From contig JBLDXI010000004.1 of assembly GCA_047495785.1 (NCBI GenBank), forward strand, positions 1,488,001-1,552,000: DNA of 64,000 nt, written 5' to 3'. The DNA is from Lepidodermella squamata (taxonomy: Eukaryota > Gastrotricha). This document shows, piece after piece, positions 9,141 through 22,659 of the stretch. The translations under genes were made by a program, and so were the position numbers. Positions within the stretch are counted from its first letter, which is position 1. Each line of letters starts with the position of its first letter. A model generated the notes under the pieces. That model was not told where the DNA came from. It saw nothing but the letters and a program-made list of their open reading frames with translations, and did not search any database.

Positions 9141-12100
9141 ATGAATAAAAGCTTCCCTTATGTCGATTTTCCTTATCCCTATCAGTTCCGCGGTCCTACT
9201 TCGCTCTATGATCTGACGGAATCCGACTGTGTCGAGTCTTTCAGATATTTCGAGGTCAAGAAACGATACACAGTTGTGAACTCGGGCGTCAATTGGCAGA
9301 CAGCTCAGGACTTATGTTTAGCTAATTTGAGCCGTCTCGCTGTTATCAAAACCGAAGATGATCAGAACTCGCTGAGGCAACAACTTTACGCTCAATTGAT
9401 CGAATCAACCTGGATTGGGTTGATTTTCAACTCGACAGCTAGCGATTGGATGTGGGTGGATGGTTCGGTGTTCACGCCATCTTTCAACCTGCAATGGGGC
9501 CCAGGCGAGCCGAGTGGTAGCGGAACCCGTGTTCTATTCAATTTCGTCGCAGATAATTTCTACTTGAACGATTGGCCGTGCGATAATTCGACCGTGGCTG
9601 CTTATGCTTGCGAGAGCTATGCTGAGAATTACATTCCAGTAAGTGAATTTTCTCATTTGAAATGGAAACATCGAAAGCGAGTTAGACCTAGGAATATTTT
9701 TCTTTAAATTTCATAAAAATAATTTTGAAAAATTTGGAAAATCTTTTAAATAAAAGTAAAATTCTAAATTTGAATGTTTTGTAACTTTTCCACGAGATTT
9801 TCACGAGATTTTTTAAGCCTGGCTACGTTCGCTGTATTGCACCGAATGGAGTCGTGAATTGTCGCTCAAACGAAACAGGCTGTACCTCAATTGAGAATCA
9901 ATATCCAGTTGATGTCGAATTCCCAGACGAAGAGCGTTGCTTGAACCCCGCTAAACTGTTCACCGCCTACAACATCGCGTTGACATGGGGAGAAGCCCGC
10001 GAGTACTGCAACAATCACAGCCAGGAAATAGCTACTATCAAAACGATGGGCGAGCACTATGAAGTAATTCGGTTGCTGAGTAATCGATCAATCAACTCAG
10101 CTTGGGTTGGCTCTTATCGAAGCACTTTCTCCAATCTGTGGTTCTGGGTCGATAACAGCCGAGTTCTCGCCTTTCGTAATCAATGGGTTGAAAATGAGCC
10201 AAATGGAGGCGGAAATTGCGGAATTTACAGGTCAAGCAACGGCGTCTACCAAATGGCTGCGTCCTTCTGCTATTCCGTTCCAATTCAAGGCTTTGTATGC
10301 GAGAAGATTGCCGACAATGACGGAACACTCCAACTGCCGCAATATTTGACACCACATATTCGGTGTTTCAACTCGAGAAGCCGCGAATTTGTTGCCTGCC
10401 GACTTGAGGCAGCTGGTTGTCTAAATGGAACTGAAACACAAGAATATTCATCCGGGAATTTCGGAACCCTTGACAATTGTTTGACTGGAGTAAGTGGTCT
10501 AGCCATAATATGACGTTTCAGCTGATCTAAAATTTCAGGCAGCCTCTCAGTGCGAAACTGCACTAGGGAAAAGGTGTTACGAATTATGCCCCGTTGGATC
10601 ACAGCAGGTTAGTTATTATCTCTGATTTTTCAAAATTGAACTTTTCCCTCCAGATCCAGTCCTACTTTTCTTCAGCCTACTTCCAAGAAAACCATGCGAC
10701 TTGTATGAATCAAATTATGGTGAGATCAGCAACAAATTTGACATCTAAAATTCAAAATTTTATTTAGGCACTGTACTTTCGGTGTGTTGATATGAACCAA
10801 GGCGGAGTTGTAACTTGTCGCAACGAAACTGAGGGCTGTCAAGCGAATGAAGTCAGATTCCCCGCTGACGTGACTTTCTCCTCAGAATTACGTTGCTACA
10901 ACCCAGCCAAGAGCTATATCGTCGAGAATTCTCTCGCTTTCCGTCAAACTGCGATCCTTCAATGCTCTGATGCCTCGTATCAACTGGCGACGGTTAGAAA
11001 TTTGGGCGAAGAAATCTACCTAAGGAGTCTATTGGCGTCAACAGCGAACTCCCCGTTTTGGATTGGCCTATCGAAGAACACAGGGACTTGGACTTGGATC
11101 GATGGCTCTCAATTTGTTGCTCTACCAGGCCAATGGGGCCCTGGTGAGCCAAATGATTCCTTTGATTGCGCTGCTTACAAGCTCATCAACGGAACGAACT
11201 ACCAACTCAGCGCTGAAAACTGCCTTGATTCATTTTCCTATGTGTGTGAGAAGATTTTTGAGAATGACGGCTCAGGTAGGATTGTTTCTTTTGTACTAGC
11301 TGACCTTTTTTGTGAGCTTCGTTTAGACCAGGTTCCTGAATATGTGTTGCCACATGTTAGATGCTTCGACTATGCTAAAACAGATTTTGGGGGGTGTAGA
11401 CCAGTGAGCTCAGGCTGCCAAGTTGGAAATCAGACTCAGGAATATTCACCTGCAACATTCGACACCTTGGATTCATGCTTACTTGGGGTAAACAATTTCA
11501 GAATAAATGTAATGCGATAGGGTACCCCATATTTGGCTTTTCCAGACTGCAGTTCAGTGCCGAACTACCGTCGACAGGCGCTGCTTCGATTCGTGTCCGG
11601 CCGGGTCGGACCAGGTACACGAATTTAACCCTGAAAATTGTCGATGCAAGCTTTCATTACTTCGATAAGGTTGGCTCTTATTCCGGCTCGTTGTACTTTG
11701 CCGAAAATTATGAGACCTGTCTTAGCAACATACCCGTGAGTTTTCCCTAGACCGTGATCTATTTTCAGTGTTTTATCTTTTGATAGCCTGGTTTTGTCCG
11801 GTGTGTCTCAACCTCGCCTGTTGAAACTATCAACTGCCGACCAAACACGACCAGCTGCTTAGCTGGAGAACAGCTCGATCCAGCCTACGAGACCTACGCT
11901 ACCGAGCAAATGTGCCTCAACGTCGAAAAATACTTCATTACCCGGCGAACGATGGTTAACTACGCCGAGGCAATAGATTTATGCGCCAATTTATCGGCTA
12001 AAATCGCTACAGTGAAGACATCAAGCGATCAAGCTGCGCTTCGGCAACAGTTGGCGTCTGAGTCTGTTCCAGCTGCTTGGGTGGGTCTGACATTACTCAC

Positions 12101-14027
12101 GGATGGCTCGTTTGTTTGGGTTGATGGGACACCCTTCTCAGCGCTGCCCGATCAGTGGGGTGCGAATCAGCCGAATCGGTTCTGGACATGTTCAAGCTAC
12201 GCCTTCAAACCCACCCCAAACGAGTATTATCTGGAGAATACGAATTGCGAGCAGTCGCCCAATGCCATTCGACCTGGCTACGCTTGTGAAAAATTTGCAC
12301 CTAAGAACAGCTCGGGTATTTTTTGTTTTTGAAAATCCAGCGGTTAAATCTAGCTAATTTCAGCCTCAGAGCCCCATGTTCGTTGCTTTGATGTGTCAAC
12401 TCGGGGTTTCGTCGCCTGTCGGCCTTCGAGTCAAGGCTGTAACCCTAGCAATGAGACGCAGCAATTCTCGTCGAGAACTTTCGCCAACTTGGATCTCTGC
12501 CTGATCGGAGTAAAATAACTTTGTTTCATCACTCATTGTTACACACAGTTTTCAATATAGCCCGCTGTTCTATGCTCAATGAGTGATGGAACGAGAAAAT
12601 GCTACGATTTCTGTCCATCAGACGCACAACAGGTCAGAATTATATTCGTAATTCGTAAACCCCGAAATACTAGTTGTCAATTTCTTAATTTATAGGTTGC
12701 GTACTACGGCAGTTCGATATTTTTCCAGCAAAACTTTGATGCGTGTCCCTACAACGAAATTGTGAGTTGCTCATCGATACTTTTAATCGATCGACATTGG
12801 ATTCTTTAACTTCAACAAAGAGATGATTTTAAATTAAGTGTTGAAAAATTGGAAATTTAGAGATTTTCCTCGAGATTTTACTTCGAAATCTTTTTTCTAT
12901 TACTAGCCTGCATTTTATCGCTGCGTGGGAAATGACGGAACCGTAACTTGCCGGGTAAATGCAACAGGCTGTTTGGCATCTGAAAAGCGATTCCCGGCCT
13001 TTTACATCTACGACACAAAAGCTATCTGCGACAGCGCGAAAAAGGCCTACATTTACATCGAAGAAGCATACGCGATTGAGCAATACCGTGCCAGCCTGGA
13101 ATGTCAAGCTCTAAACATGGAGCTCGCGACGATAAAAAGCAACGCTGAGTTCACGGCCATGTACCAATACCCGTTCCCAACTATCTATGAATCGACACCC
13201 TTCAGACATCGAGCCTGGATCGGGTTGAACCTAGTATCGTGGCAGAGTGGCCAGTGGCGGTGGGGCGATGGATCGATACTGGACCGCAGCCTCTACAGCC
13301 CATACTTGTTCTACCTATGGGACGCGACTTACGCAACTTCAGGATATCAATGCGCGAGTATAGGAATCTACGACAACTACTACACCCAAGCTCATGGCCC
13401 TATAAGGGATAACTGCTCACCCAGGGCCTATCCGCTGCTGGTTTGCCAGAGTTTCGTCGAAGCCCCAATATTGAACGGCAACATTTCGGTGAGACCAAAC
13501 TCTTTATGAAATTCCGACCTATAACCCTTATGTTGTAGGTTGGATTTTTCCGATGTGTTAGCCCTAAATTCGAAGGCTTTGTCACGTGTCGGTCGAATAT
13601 CACTGGCTGCCTCGAATCGGAGCGAAGAGTTCCGTCAAATGTGATATATGCCTCGGAATACTTATGCTACAACGCTAGAAAAACCTACCAGGTCGTCAAC
13701 GCGAATTGGAACTGGTTCGTTGCGAATAACTACTGCCAACAGCAGCTCGGTGGCCAAATGGCTGTTGTTAGGACTCTGGCTGACTGGAACGTATTCAACA
13801 ATCTGGTGGCTACTAATCAACTGCGGAGTGATGCTAAGCCCTGGGTTGGTCTGAGGTATAGCGTTGGTGGCCCTTGGCGATGGGTTGATGGTTCGGCGCT
13901 TCGGTCCTGGCCGCTGATTGGCGATGAGGGTTCGTGCGCGTACCGCGACATGGCGACAAGTAACTATTACTCGACAGATTGTAATGACCTATTTACGGAC
14001 ACGTTAGTGTGTGAGACTTATGCTTGA
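9141..14027 (+). CDS. Multi-domain protein with six C-type lectin-like domains
   Basis: Fourteen exons: 9141-9638, 9818-10489, 10539-10607, 10654-10719, 10768-11275, 11327-11487, 11546-11614, 11670-11735, 11787-12315, 12364-12509, 12561-12632, 12696-12761, 12907-13488 and 13539-14027; 3993 nt, 1330 residues, every phase agrees. Six lectin-like domains sit in exons 1, 2, 5, 9, 13 and 14, with the usual W(I/V)GL, W.W.DGS and WGPGEPN motifs and the closing C...CE. Between them recur type-A and type-B Cys modules and two small exons (23-24 aa with C...RC...CP; 22 aa ending in one Cys). Some domains keep EPN, the typical mannose-type calcium-binding triplet; others have lost it. No signal peptide is seen at 9141, so the true 5' end may be further left, with exon 1 starting at the acceptor 9186. 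Likely an extracellular recognition or adhesion protein. Confidence 0.85.
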
Positions 14028-14711
14028 GAAATAATGTGATTCCAACTGACAGATTGCGACTCAAAAGTAGCAACGGTGTTTGGTAGGTCGATATTTCCAA
14101 CGCACAATATTTCCAAAAAATATAGATTCAGTGTTATATTTGAAAAAATAGCGTAATAGAAAATTTCATCGAAATCAGAAACTGATGGGAAATATGCGCA
14201 TAAGGCCCTAGCTTAGCATGCGGTTGTCGATTTTCTGATTCCTTCCTTAATTTGCTGGAAATAAAAAAAGTTGGCTGAAAAAAATCAGCTGGCTGAAAGG
14301 GCGGATCAAACTCGCCTGAATCGTGTGAATGTGAAGTTTATTGCAGTTAATTGCTCCCCTCACAATCCCGTCAGCTGTTGCTTGCCGTCGACTGTTGAAG
14401 CTCATTTATGTCTGCCATATCGTGTTTGATATGGTCCGCTAACGATATTATATAGTATTGCTCTACCGAGCTATTCCACCGAGGCATAAATGCTGATAAT
14501 AGGTATCACATATGAGAAGATTTTCAATTTTGCGACTGTAGAGGCCTGATCTTTGTATTGAAAACTCAATGTAGCATGATCATTAATGTAAAAAGTTGCC
14601 TCGTGAGGCGAATAAACAAGCAGGGGTATCAATAGTATTCAATTAGGACTGTTATCGTTTGATATGCACAATGCATAGAAGAAATCGTGACACGCAGTCA
14701 GCATTGTTCGA
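14028..14711. other. Convergent intergenic region
   Basis: Lies between the 3' ends of two converging lectin genes. An AATAAA on plus near 14259 and its complement near 14336 (minus) are plausible poly(A) signals for the two genes. No coding exon is seen. Confidence 0.5.
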
Positions 14712-17700
14712 CTATTCCTTCAGGCGTTCGCAAATGATAGCAGCATTCGTGACCTGGCATGGCCCTCCGCTGAAGGTGCCACTGTTGTAGGTCACGCCTG
14801 AGAGTAAAACACAATTTATCATAATAAAATTTGTCGGCCGCATTCGATTTGAAAATGCCTTACACAAGTAAGTTGAGCCGCTGATGCTTGAGCCCACGTA
14901 CTCACCGGTACGCATGAAGTGGAACGGCATTGACGAGCGGCGTTTCGCGCCAACAAAAACTTCAGCAGCACCCGACGCTGCCGTCACCAGGTTGGCCATA
15001 GCCGTTGTGTCGGGCGTAATGGGCAAAATTTTCGAAACGCCCTTGCATAGCGTTTCCGCAGCTGTCCAGCCCATTGTCGAGGAACTCTCCAGCGTGATGA
15101 CATCCTGAATCATAAGCATACATGTTGCAACATTGTGAGCGCGCATTATTTTATGGAGCTAATAGTAAACCTCTTACCGTATTAGGATCTTGGCAGTAAA
15201 CAACGGGAAGAGTGACCGTGTTGCAGTCGATGTCGTTGTAGCCGTAGACCGAGGATGATGTTATTTTAAAAGACAAACCTTGAAGGAAAAATGTAGACCA
15301 CATTAGTTATCTTAAGAGCAGCAATTAGTGTTTGCCGGAGGCCATGTGACGGGCCTAAGGAAGAGCCATCCCCTCTCCAAAAATTTTTGCTTACAACAGC
15401 CCGGGCTACTAAAATTTCAAACTTTGAAAAATTCGAAAATTAATTTTTGGTGTATAGTTGATAGTTTTTGACATTTTCGAACCGATTTGACTCCTCAATC
15501 CTCAACCCTGGGCTAATATTAGGGTTGAACTATTATTGGAACAAATACGGTAACTCATTATCGTACTTACAGGCACCGCCACCGTTCGGATCACCCGTAT
15601 TCCAGCTGGGATTGGTGGCCCAGTCGACGGGGGCTCCAGTCGACCAAACAAACGCCCCAGCGACGCCAGTGAAGTAGCTAGTTCCACTGACTGCGAGCGA
15701 TGGCAGTGTGGTTGAGAGGCCGTTGTCGTAGGAGCGGAACACAGCAGGAACTCCACCCTCAGCGGCGCATTGGCGAACACGAGCTAGGTACAATCCATTG
15801 GCGCCTGATGCGATGAAATACCGTGCTGGAGGGAGTAACATGAATAACAAGCCACTTTGAGGAATCAATCTTAAATAACCTGTTCCGCAAGTTTTGCCGA
15901 TGAAGCTCTGCGGGCATAGGCACACGTTGTTGTCAATGCACGTGCCTCCATTTTGGCACGCTGGATCGCATCTGGCTGCTCGGGTGAAATCATCAAAGGT
16001 TAAATCTGTGGATTGAATATGAGATCGATCGATTGATCTTACCTGAAAACTTTTCACATATCACTGTTCCAGCCTCGGAACAAGGGGCAGCGTAGAAAGT
16101 TCCGTCGGATGCCATCTTCGTACCTGAAAATTGATAGGACCGTTAGCTGGAAATCATCATCAAATTTTGCACTCAGTTATTAGTATTTTAACTAGAATTT
16201 TTTTCCAGGGCTTTTTCAAAATCATCGAATTTGTTCTAAAACTTCAAAAAGATGGCCCCTTACACAAATTATCGTTGCTGATAGTTGCAGAGCCGCCTTT
16301 GCTCGACGGCAGGATGTCATTACTGCTGTACAGTTCTTGATTTGGCCACACGTAGTACGGCGGAGATTGGGCGCGTTTCGCGCCGATGAACGCAAATATG
16401 CCAGCCTCATAGTTTGTGTACAGCATCATGTGCGCCGTAAAAAAGTCATCCGCCCTGGTGATCTGAAGCATTCGCAGGCTCTTCGACGTGCACCACGCGT
16501 TTGCCCCATCGAAATCCAACGTCTGCTTGTAGATCCTCACAGCTAGCTTGAATAAAAGAAATAAAATTCAAATTATAAAACAGTTTTATTTTATCTTAGA
16601 TCTTAGAAAAATTGGAGCTTTTCTGAATTTTAGAAAAAATGTCAAGCAGCAACTTGGAGTCAAGGAGCAACGATTGTTCAATTGACCCTTAAGAATTTTA
16701 AATTTTTGAAATTTCAGTCATCAAGGAGCCTGAAAGCCTCCTTGGGATTTCCCATTCTTTAAGGAGGCAGGAATCCTCTTGAGGGATAGGAAATCCCAGA
16801 GTTTCGCTGAAAATTCATATCAATTTATAGGTTGCCGTGGAGGCTTGATTCCTCCAACATGTGTAAATATCTAGCGAGATTTCTCATCTCGAATCTCTGA
16901 CACCCAAAAGAGAGGCGCTAAAGAGCAATCCTTGTTTCGAGCTTCGAAAATTCAAGGTACTTATTGACAAAAGTCGAAAATCGGCTAACTGCGAGCTGGG
17001 GTGAAAAATCACGAACTAATTGTTTGGCCTTTTGAGGAACTCGAGGCTTATGCAGGTATTCAACTAACTGAGGTTGGGTCCTGGCACAGCACATATTTGC
17101 TTGTATCACTACAAGGCCTTGTGTTGAATGCGAAGAAGCCATCGGTTGAGGACGAGCCAAGAATGTAAGCGCCTGCCAGAAACATACACAATACAATAGC
17201 TATAGCTATCGAGTAGGTAAATTAATCGAAAACTCACATTGTCCTGTGCCGCCAGTGATCGGCGTATAACCAGGCATCAGAGGCATCAAGTTCATCACCG
17301 AGTTGTCTGTGTATCGGTACAGAGCTGTCAGGCCGATGAAGTACTCATTCGAACCAGCGACTGATCGAGCGCTCGCTAGGCCATCGGCTGTTCGAATGAT
17401 GGCCGCCCTCGCGCCACTCTTGTAACAAGACTCAGCGCTAGCCGAGTACGAGGCGCCTGCTGTGCCCAGGAAATACTTGGCTGAAATATAAATTAGAAAT
17501 TATTGCTTAGTATACAGCTGTGGTATAGATTTTCCCACTTTAATTCTCGCAGACCACCCAATTTACAATTTGTATTATACTAGGATTCAATTCGAGTTTG
17601 GACGGCGGACATATTTTTGAAAAATTCAGCGAATATACTCACAGATTGAGCAATCAGCTCCCGCCCAGGCCTCGGTGCAATCACATGCCCCGGATCGGCA

Positions 17701-20700
17701 TGCGCCGCCGTTTTTGCAAGACGGCGAGCAAGGGGCTGGAAAACAAATATGTTAATCGCAATGAATTAGGCTTCGAAATGGTTCACCTTCGGTGCACGCA
17801 CTGCCTGTCCAGCCGTTGATGCAGTTACACGTTCCAGTCGCCGTGTTGCAGGCGCCGCCATTTTGGCACGCAGCAGCACAGGTAAGAACAGGGGCTAGTG
17901 AATAGGTATGTCATTAAAAATGAAAAAAAAATCGAACAATAAATCGAAATGACTCACCAACGGTGCACGCACTGCCTGTCCAGCCGTTGATGCAGTTACA
18001 CGTTCCAGTCGCCGAGTTGCAAGCACCGCCATTTTGGCACGCAGCAGCACAGGTAAGAACAGGGGCTAGTGAATAGGTATGTCATTAATAATGAAAAAAA
18101 AAATCGAACAATGAATCGAAATGACTCACCAACGGTGCACGCACTGCCTGTCCAGCCGTTGATGCAGTTACACGTTCCAGTCGCCGAGTTGCAAGCACCG
18201 CCATTTTGGCACGCAGCAGCACAAGTGAGCACAGGGGCTAAAGTGCAAGTCAATCACAATTCAAAAATCATCAACCAGAATGAATTAGTCAAATCATGAT
18301 GATATTAGTACAGACTATTGATTTTCCTAATTTGAAGGCAACATTATTTCAAACCTCACTTCCAGCCCCTCGAGTTACCAGCTGGTGAATTTGAAAGAAC
18401 AAGAGTTCCATTATTTTGTCTGGTCAAGTTAAGAATTGCTTCGATCGTCATGGTACCCATTTGAAATAATTTTAAGCAAGTCTGAACAACTGTGAGTATT
18501 TCATTGACATAAGTGGAGAGGATCCTGAGCAGAATCTTAATTCTTCTCAGTTAACGCTTAGACAAATTACCATAATTTTTTATCTCTCCTTTAGCTCCTT
18601 AAATTTCTGATGGTATGCTGCCCCTACTTAAAAAGAGGTAATAAAAAGAAGCCTGTCAAATTTTTCGCGTTATTGTTCCCAATGTAGAAATTTTGCGCCC
18701 AATAAATACTAAGCAATAATATTGGTAATAATACTAAGTAAAAAGTATTAATAAATTGGTTCCTTAATTCAATACTTTTTCTCTCTTCGTTCTCTATATT
18801 GTTATCCACGCCTTGAATGCACTTAAAAATGCTCGCTTTTAATTGAATGAAGCAATTGAAAATCGATATTCGAAAAATAATTGAATTCGACATGTTCATC
18901 GTAATTTAAGCTTTATTTGAATTTAATTGAAGAACTGTCAGTGAATCTCTCGAAAAACTCAAATATCTTGAAATTTCCAAGAGCCAATTTCTGAATCTAT
19001 CTATTCTGAACTGGCGCCAAAATCAGTGTATAACGCTATTATATCTATGACAATAAATCGAAATGACTCACCAACGGTGCACGCACTGCCTGTCCAGCCG
19101 TTGATGCAGTTACACGTTCCAGTCGCCGAGTTGCAAGCACCACCATTTTGGCACGCAGCAGCACAGGTAAGAACAGGGGCTATGGTAAATGTTAATCCCA
19201 ATAAATGTATCGCAGTGAATGGCGCACATTACATCACCAAGACAAATTTAGACTAACTACTCAAGAGAAAAATGAGTCGGCTGATTGCACTAATGAATCT
19301 ACCATTTGTAATACTGCTAGCTCTAGACTTTCAACGTTTATGCGGCCCCTATAAGCCAAGTATTAGAATTAGCGGAACATCTGACAGACATGACCCTTTA
19401 TACAATATCCCTTTTCTCGTGAGCGTGCTTATGCTATGATGTCATCGTGCTTATGATACAGTGCTCCCTCGCTAAGTGCACCCTTGCTATGTACAATTCC
19501 CTCGTAATCTGCTATGATCAAGGAATTAATTTTTAGTTGGCTGACAAATAATTCAAAATCATCATAAATGAAAGGATGTTAAGGTGGATTCACTAATGTG
19601 CGAATTTTCGGATACGAATATTTCGCATACGACCGTCGCACTGTCGGGTGCGAAAATCGCATCGTTGTTCATATACTATCCGACGTTGTCGCGCGTCGTA
19701 CCGTCGCATCAGCGTTTCGTACGACAGTCGCGCCGAGTGTTCATAAACGCTAGTCAGAGAACAATGTGCGCGTGCGACAAGATTCGACTAGGGCGCGCGC
19801 ACTCAAACAATGGATTTTGTCGCATGGACCTGGCCTGTCGCATCGCACGCGCGATTTTGGTGGAATTTCGCGTGTGCGACACGACAGCTTAGAATCGTCC
19901 GACAGCAGGTAAAACAACGTCCTAGTTCGGTCCACTTCAAGCGCGCAATCGAAGTATAACAGTGGACTTGTGCGCGAAACCTGGAGGAATAGACAACGCA
20001 CTATTACTCTAAGGCGCGAAACACCACATCAACATTTTTAACAAAACGGTGGCCGCGCGCACTAAAATGTCAAAAATCTAATTTCGAAAACAATGGCGGC
20101 TTTTATACCAAATTAAAACTGAAACAATTCTCTATCAAATGACTACGAATTTCTTCCTTAATAAATTTAAATAAAAAAGTTGTTAGGGCCCTCAATAATC
20201 CGCGAGGTGGTGCCGTGCTAGGTGAAAATAATTAAAATTATCAAATTTCGATGAAAATACGCGGAAATGGGGTAACTGATGTCGAAAATAACGATTTTTC
20301 TGGTTAAAAACTTAGTTGGACAAGTTTTTTGCAAATTTGGTTTCCTTTCATATAAAAATCAGCCGCGCGCGACACTGTCTCAGCGCCCGCGCGTGTCATT
20401 GTTTTGTGCGCGTACGACTGTGACTATCCCTCGGCTGTCGTCCGCGGATTCGATGCGACAGAGCTGCGACAGTCGCATGCGACGGTACGACACTTGTCGT
20501 ACCTGTCGCACATTAGTGAATCCACCTTTAGAAAATTCAAAAATATCGCTTGGCAGGCCCCACCATCAGAAAATTGCTAAAAAAAACTGAAATGTTAGGT
20601 ACTTCTCGAAATTGATGTCTTTCTCACTAGGGGGTGGTATAATACTCACGTAAGGTGTAACACTTGATGTTAATCTTGTTTTCTCGTTATAGCTTGAGGC

Positions 20701-22659
20701 ATTTTCAGGCTAATTCTGAGGTGATAATGAAATGAAAACCGTTGGCTAAAGCTCGCTTGTCTCGAGTGTCTGATTCCTCACTGAATCTTAATATATAAAT
20801 AGGGTGTATTTCATCCGCTCACTGCTAAATCATTTTTCCGCGAGGAGATGAAATCGACCCATAGTTTGATATGTTAGAGCTAAGATTTATTGAAAGTGGG
20901 GTCACTGAAATATGTGGCTTCCGTGATTGGCTTGGAATAGGTTCACGGAAGTTTAAAAAATTGTCCGTTTAAAACTGAAAATATTTTAACATTTCTATGA
21001 AAGTTACCTGCAATTTTTACATTATTTACAGCTCGAATTAAAAAAAATACCGTCAGCTAAAGCTTGCTTCCCTCGCATATTCAATAACTTGGTTTTCTCA
21101 AATTTCATTGGCAGGTTGGTTACTGGAAAATATCATAGTTTTAGGAGTTTCTGAGAGACAATTTTTCAAAATCTTCTCGCTTCGCTAGAGTTTACAATTA
21201 GTTTTCACAATTTTATTCAGTCATTGATAGTTCTTGGATCCTTGAGTGCACCCTGAAAATATGAATCAGGCCCCACCAACCGTGAAAGGCTGGTTACGCT
21301 TCTGCATAGTTAGATATGGCACACCACTAAAAACAACGTCTCCTCATCAGCTATGAAAAAAACGAAGCTACGCTCTTATGATTCGTTGCTACGAAAATCA
21401 GTAGACCGAGAGCTCAGTAGATCCTACGTAGATCCAAAAGGCAAAATATTCGTCCAAAATTGCTGTTTTTCCGACCTATTGTCGATCTATTAGACTGGAT
21501 CTACGGGCATCGATCCTGTGTAGGTCCTAATTTTACCATTCGATCTACGTAGGGTCGAACCCATACGATCTATCCCAGTGTCAAATTTAGATCCACCCAT
21601 GATCTACTTTTTTTCGACTGGGTAGCTCTTGAACAGCTCTCGTTAGCTGCAACCCAAGATAACTGCACGACCCACGGCCCCGAGCCCCGACCCCTTGCAC
21701 TTGCACTAATCGAGTGAGCACTGTAATGAATGGAACATGATCCCACCTTCCGTGCATGCACTGCCTGTCCAGCCGTTGATGCAGTTGCAAGTTCCAGTCG
21801 CCGTGTTGCAGGCGCCGCCATTTTGGCACGCAGCAGCACAGGTAAGCGCTAGTATTCAGAAATTCAAATTCAGCCTTTCAAATAAAGCAAGAATAGCCGG
21901 AAGCTCACCAACAACGCTGCAGGTCGACCCGGCGAATCCGGTCGGGCACGAGCACGTATTCGACCCATTGCACCAACCGCCGTTGTTGCACAGGTTCGGC
22001 GAGCAAGCGGCTGTAATGCAGGAACAAAACATGGCTCGAGCAAGTATTTATATCTGTCTCGTTAGCTTACACTGGCTGCAATTCGCCCCAGTCCATGCAG
22101 GAAGGCAGTTGCATTTGTTAGGGCCGATGCAAACGCCTCCGTTCCAGCACCACGGGTCATGACAGTAAACTAACCATATCAAATATATAACGATAATTTC
22201 AATTCAAAAGATTATACACTCGTCGCAGTTCAGTCCCCGCCAGCCACTCGGGCACTTGCAATGGTTAGGACCGTCACAAGCGGCCCCATTTTTGCAGTTC
22301 GGACACGAATCTAGGAAAATAAGAGAAGCCAATATTTGGTTTCCGCAAATAGCTCAGGTCGTCTTCAGAACTTACATGAGTCACACAAAGTACCCGTGTA
22401 GCCAGACGTACATCGGCACGCGGCAGCCGTTGAGTCGTAAGTGCCGCCGTTACGGCAAGACTGTGAAGGCGGAAAGTGATTGGCAGACTCAAGACTCAGG
22501 TCGAGAAACCTACGAGAATGTTTTTTTGCTGGGATGGGGAGCAGGCAGAGCAATAGTCGATGAAAGATGAAACTGTGTGATCAAGGTAGATTTAAGACTA
22601 ATTGACAAAATAGCTCAAGTTTATTGGAATTTACATGTTAGAAAGAGTAGCAGGATCAT
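14712..22659 (-). CDS. EGF/C-type lectin protein: 11 EGF-like domains, 4 CTLDs
   Basis: Twenty-one exons on minus, 2610 nt, 869 residues, phases fully consistent: 22635-22659, 22514-22572, 22376-22460, 22218-22310, 22071-22169, 21909-22010, 21747-21848, 19072-19179, 18130-18237, 17958-18065, 17787-17894, 17643-17735, 17238-17480, 17069-17172, 16264-16546, 16043-16123, 15880-16005, 15571-15825, 15178-15278, 14864-15104 and 14712-14797. The first exon is a signal peptide (MILLLFLT), then a Cys-containing linker ([12 protein letters not shown]), then ten EGF-like exons, nearly all phase 1-1. Lectin-like domains follow, each split over two exons at a Cys, with one more EGF ([15 protein letters not shown]) between the second and third. 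The lectin domains lack EPN. One EGF has Tyr where a Cys is expected. Likely a secreted or matrix protein. Confidence 0.85.
17787..18237 (-). repeat. Tandem EGF exon array, period about 171 bp
   Basis: Exons 17787-17894, 17958-18065 and 18130-18237 are each 108 bp and differ by only a few bases. The 63-64 bp introns between them are also nearly identical. A fourth copy at 19072-19179 is equally close but sits behind an 834-bp intron. A fifth at 21747-21848 is more diverged. The conservation of intron sequence shows recent duplication by unequal exchange. All units are phase 1-1, so copy number can change without breaking the frame. Confidence 0.9.
18238..19071. other. Long intron of the EGF/lectin gene
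   Basis: This 834-bp intron interrupts the near-identical EGF exon array, where neighbouring introns are 63-64 bp. It is AT-rich, contains no recognisable domain, and probably contains an old insertion. No terminal repeats were found by eye. Confidence 0.4.
19582..20527. mobile_element. Non-autonomous TIR element, TTA target duplication
   Basis: A 946-bp element inside an intron of the EGF/lectin gene. The termini are inverted repeats starting AGGTGGATTCACTAATGTGC, and the element is flanked by TTA at 19579-19581 and 20528-20530. The interior is filled with CGTCG/TCGCA-type words in both orientations and several CGCGCG runs. No transposase ORF is present. A 3-bp TTA duplication is the pattern of PIF/Harbinger-like transposons (TWA targets), so I infer a MITE-like member of that group. 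Compare 27749-28528. Confidence 0.8.
20531..21746. other. Intron sequence with repeated GATCTAC words
   Basis: Remainder of the long intron between EGF exons 19072-19179 and 21747-21848. Between about 21405 and 21605 the words GATCTA, GATCCTACGTAGATC and GATCTACGTAG recur in both orientations, which suggests a small palindromic repeat. AAGCTCGCTT/AGCTTGCTT words typical of a dispersed repeat appear near 20751 and 21058. No exon is seen. Confidence 0.35.

Noticed and set aside
17787-18237. Regular direct repeats that could suggest a CRISPR-like array
   Set aside because: The units are EGF exons with their introns, 108 bp plus 63-64 bp, in a eukaryotic gene.
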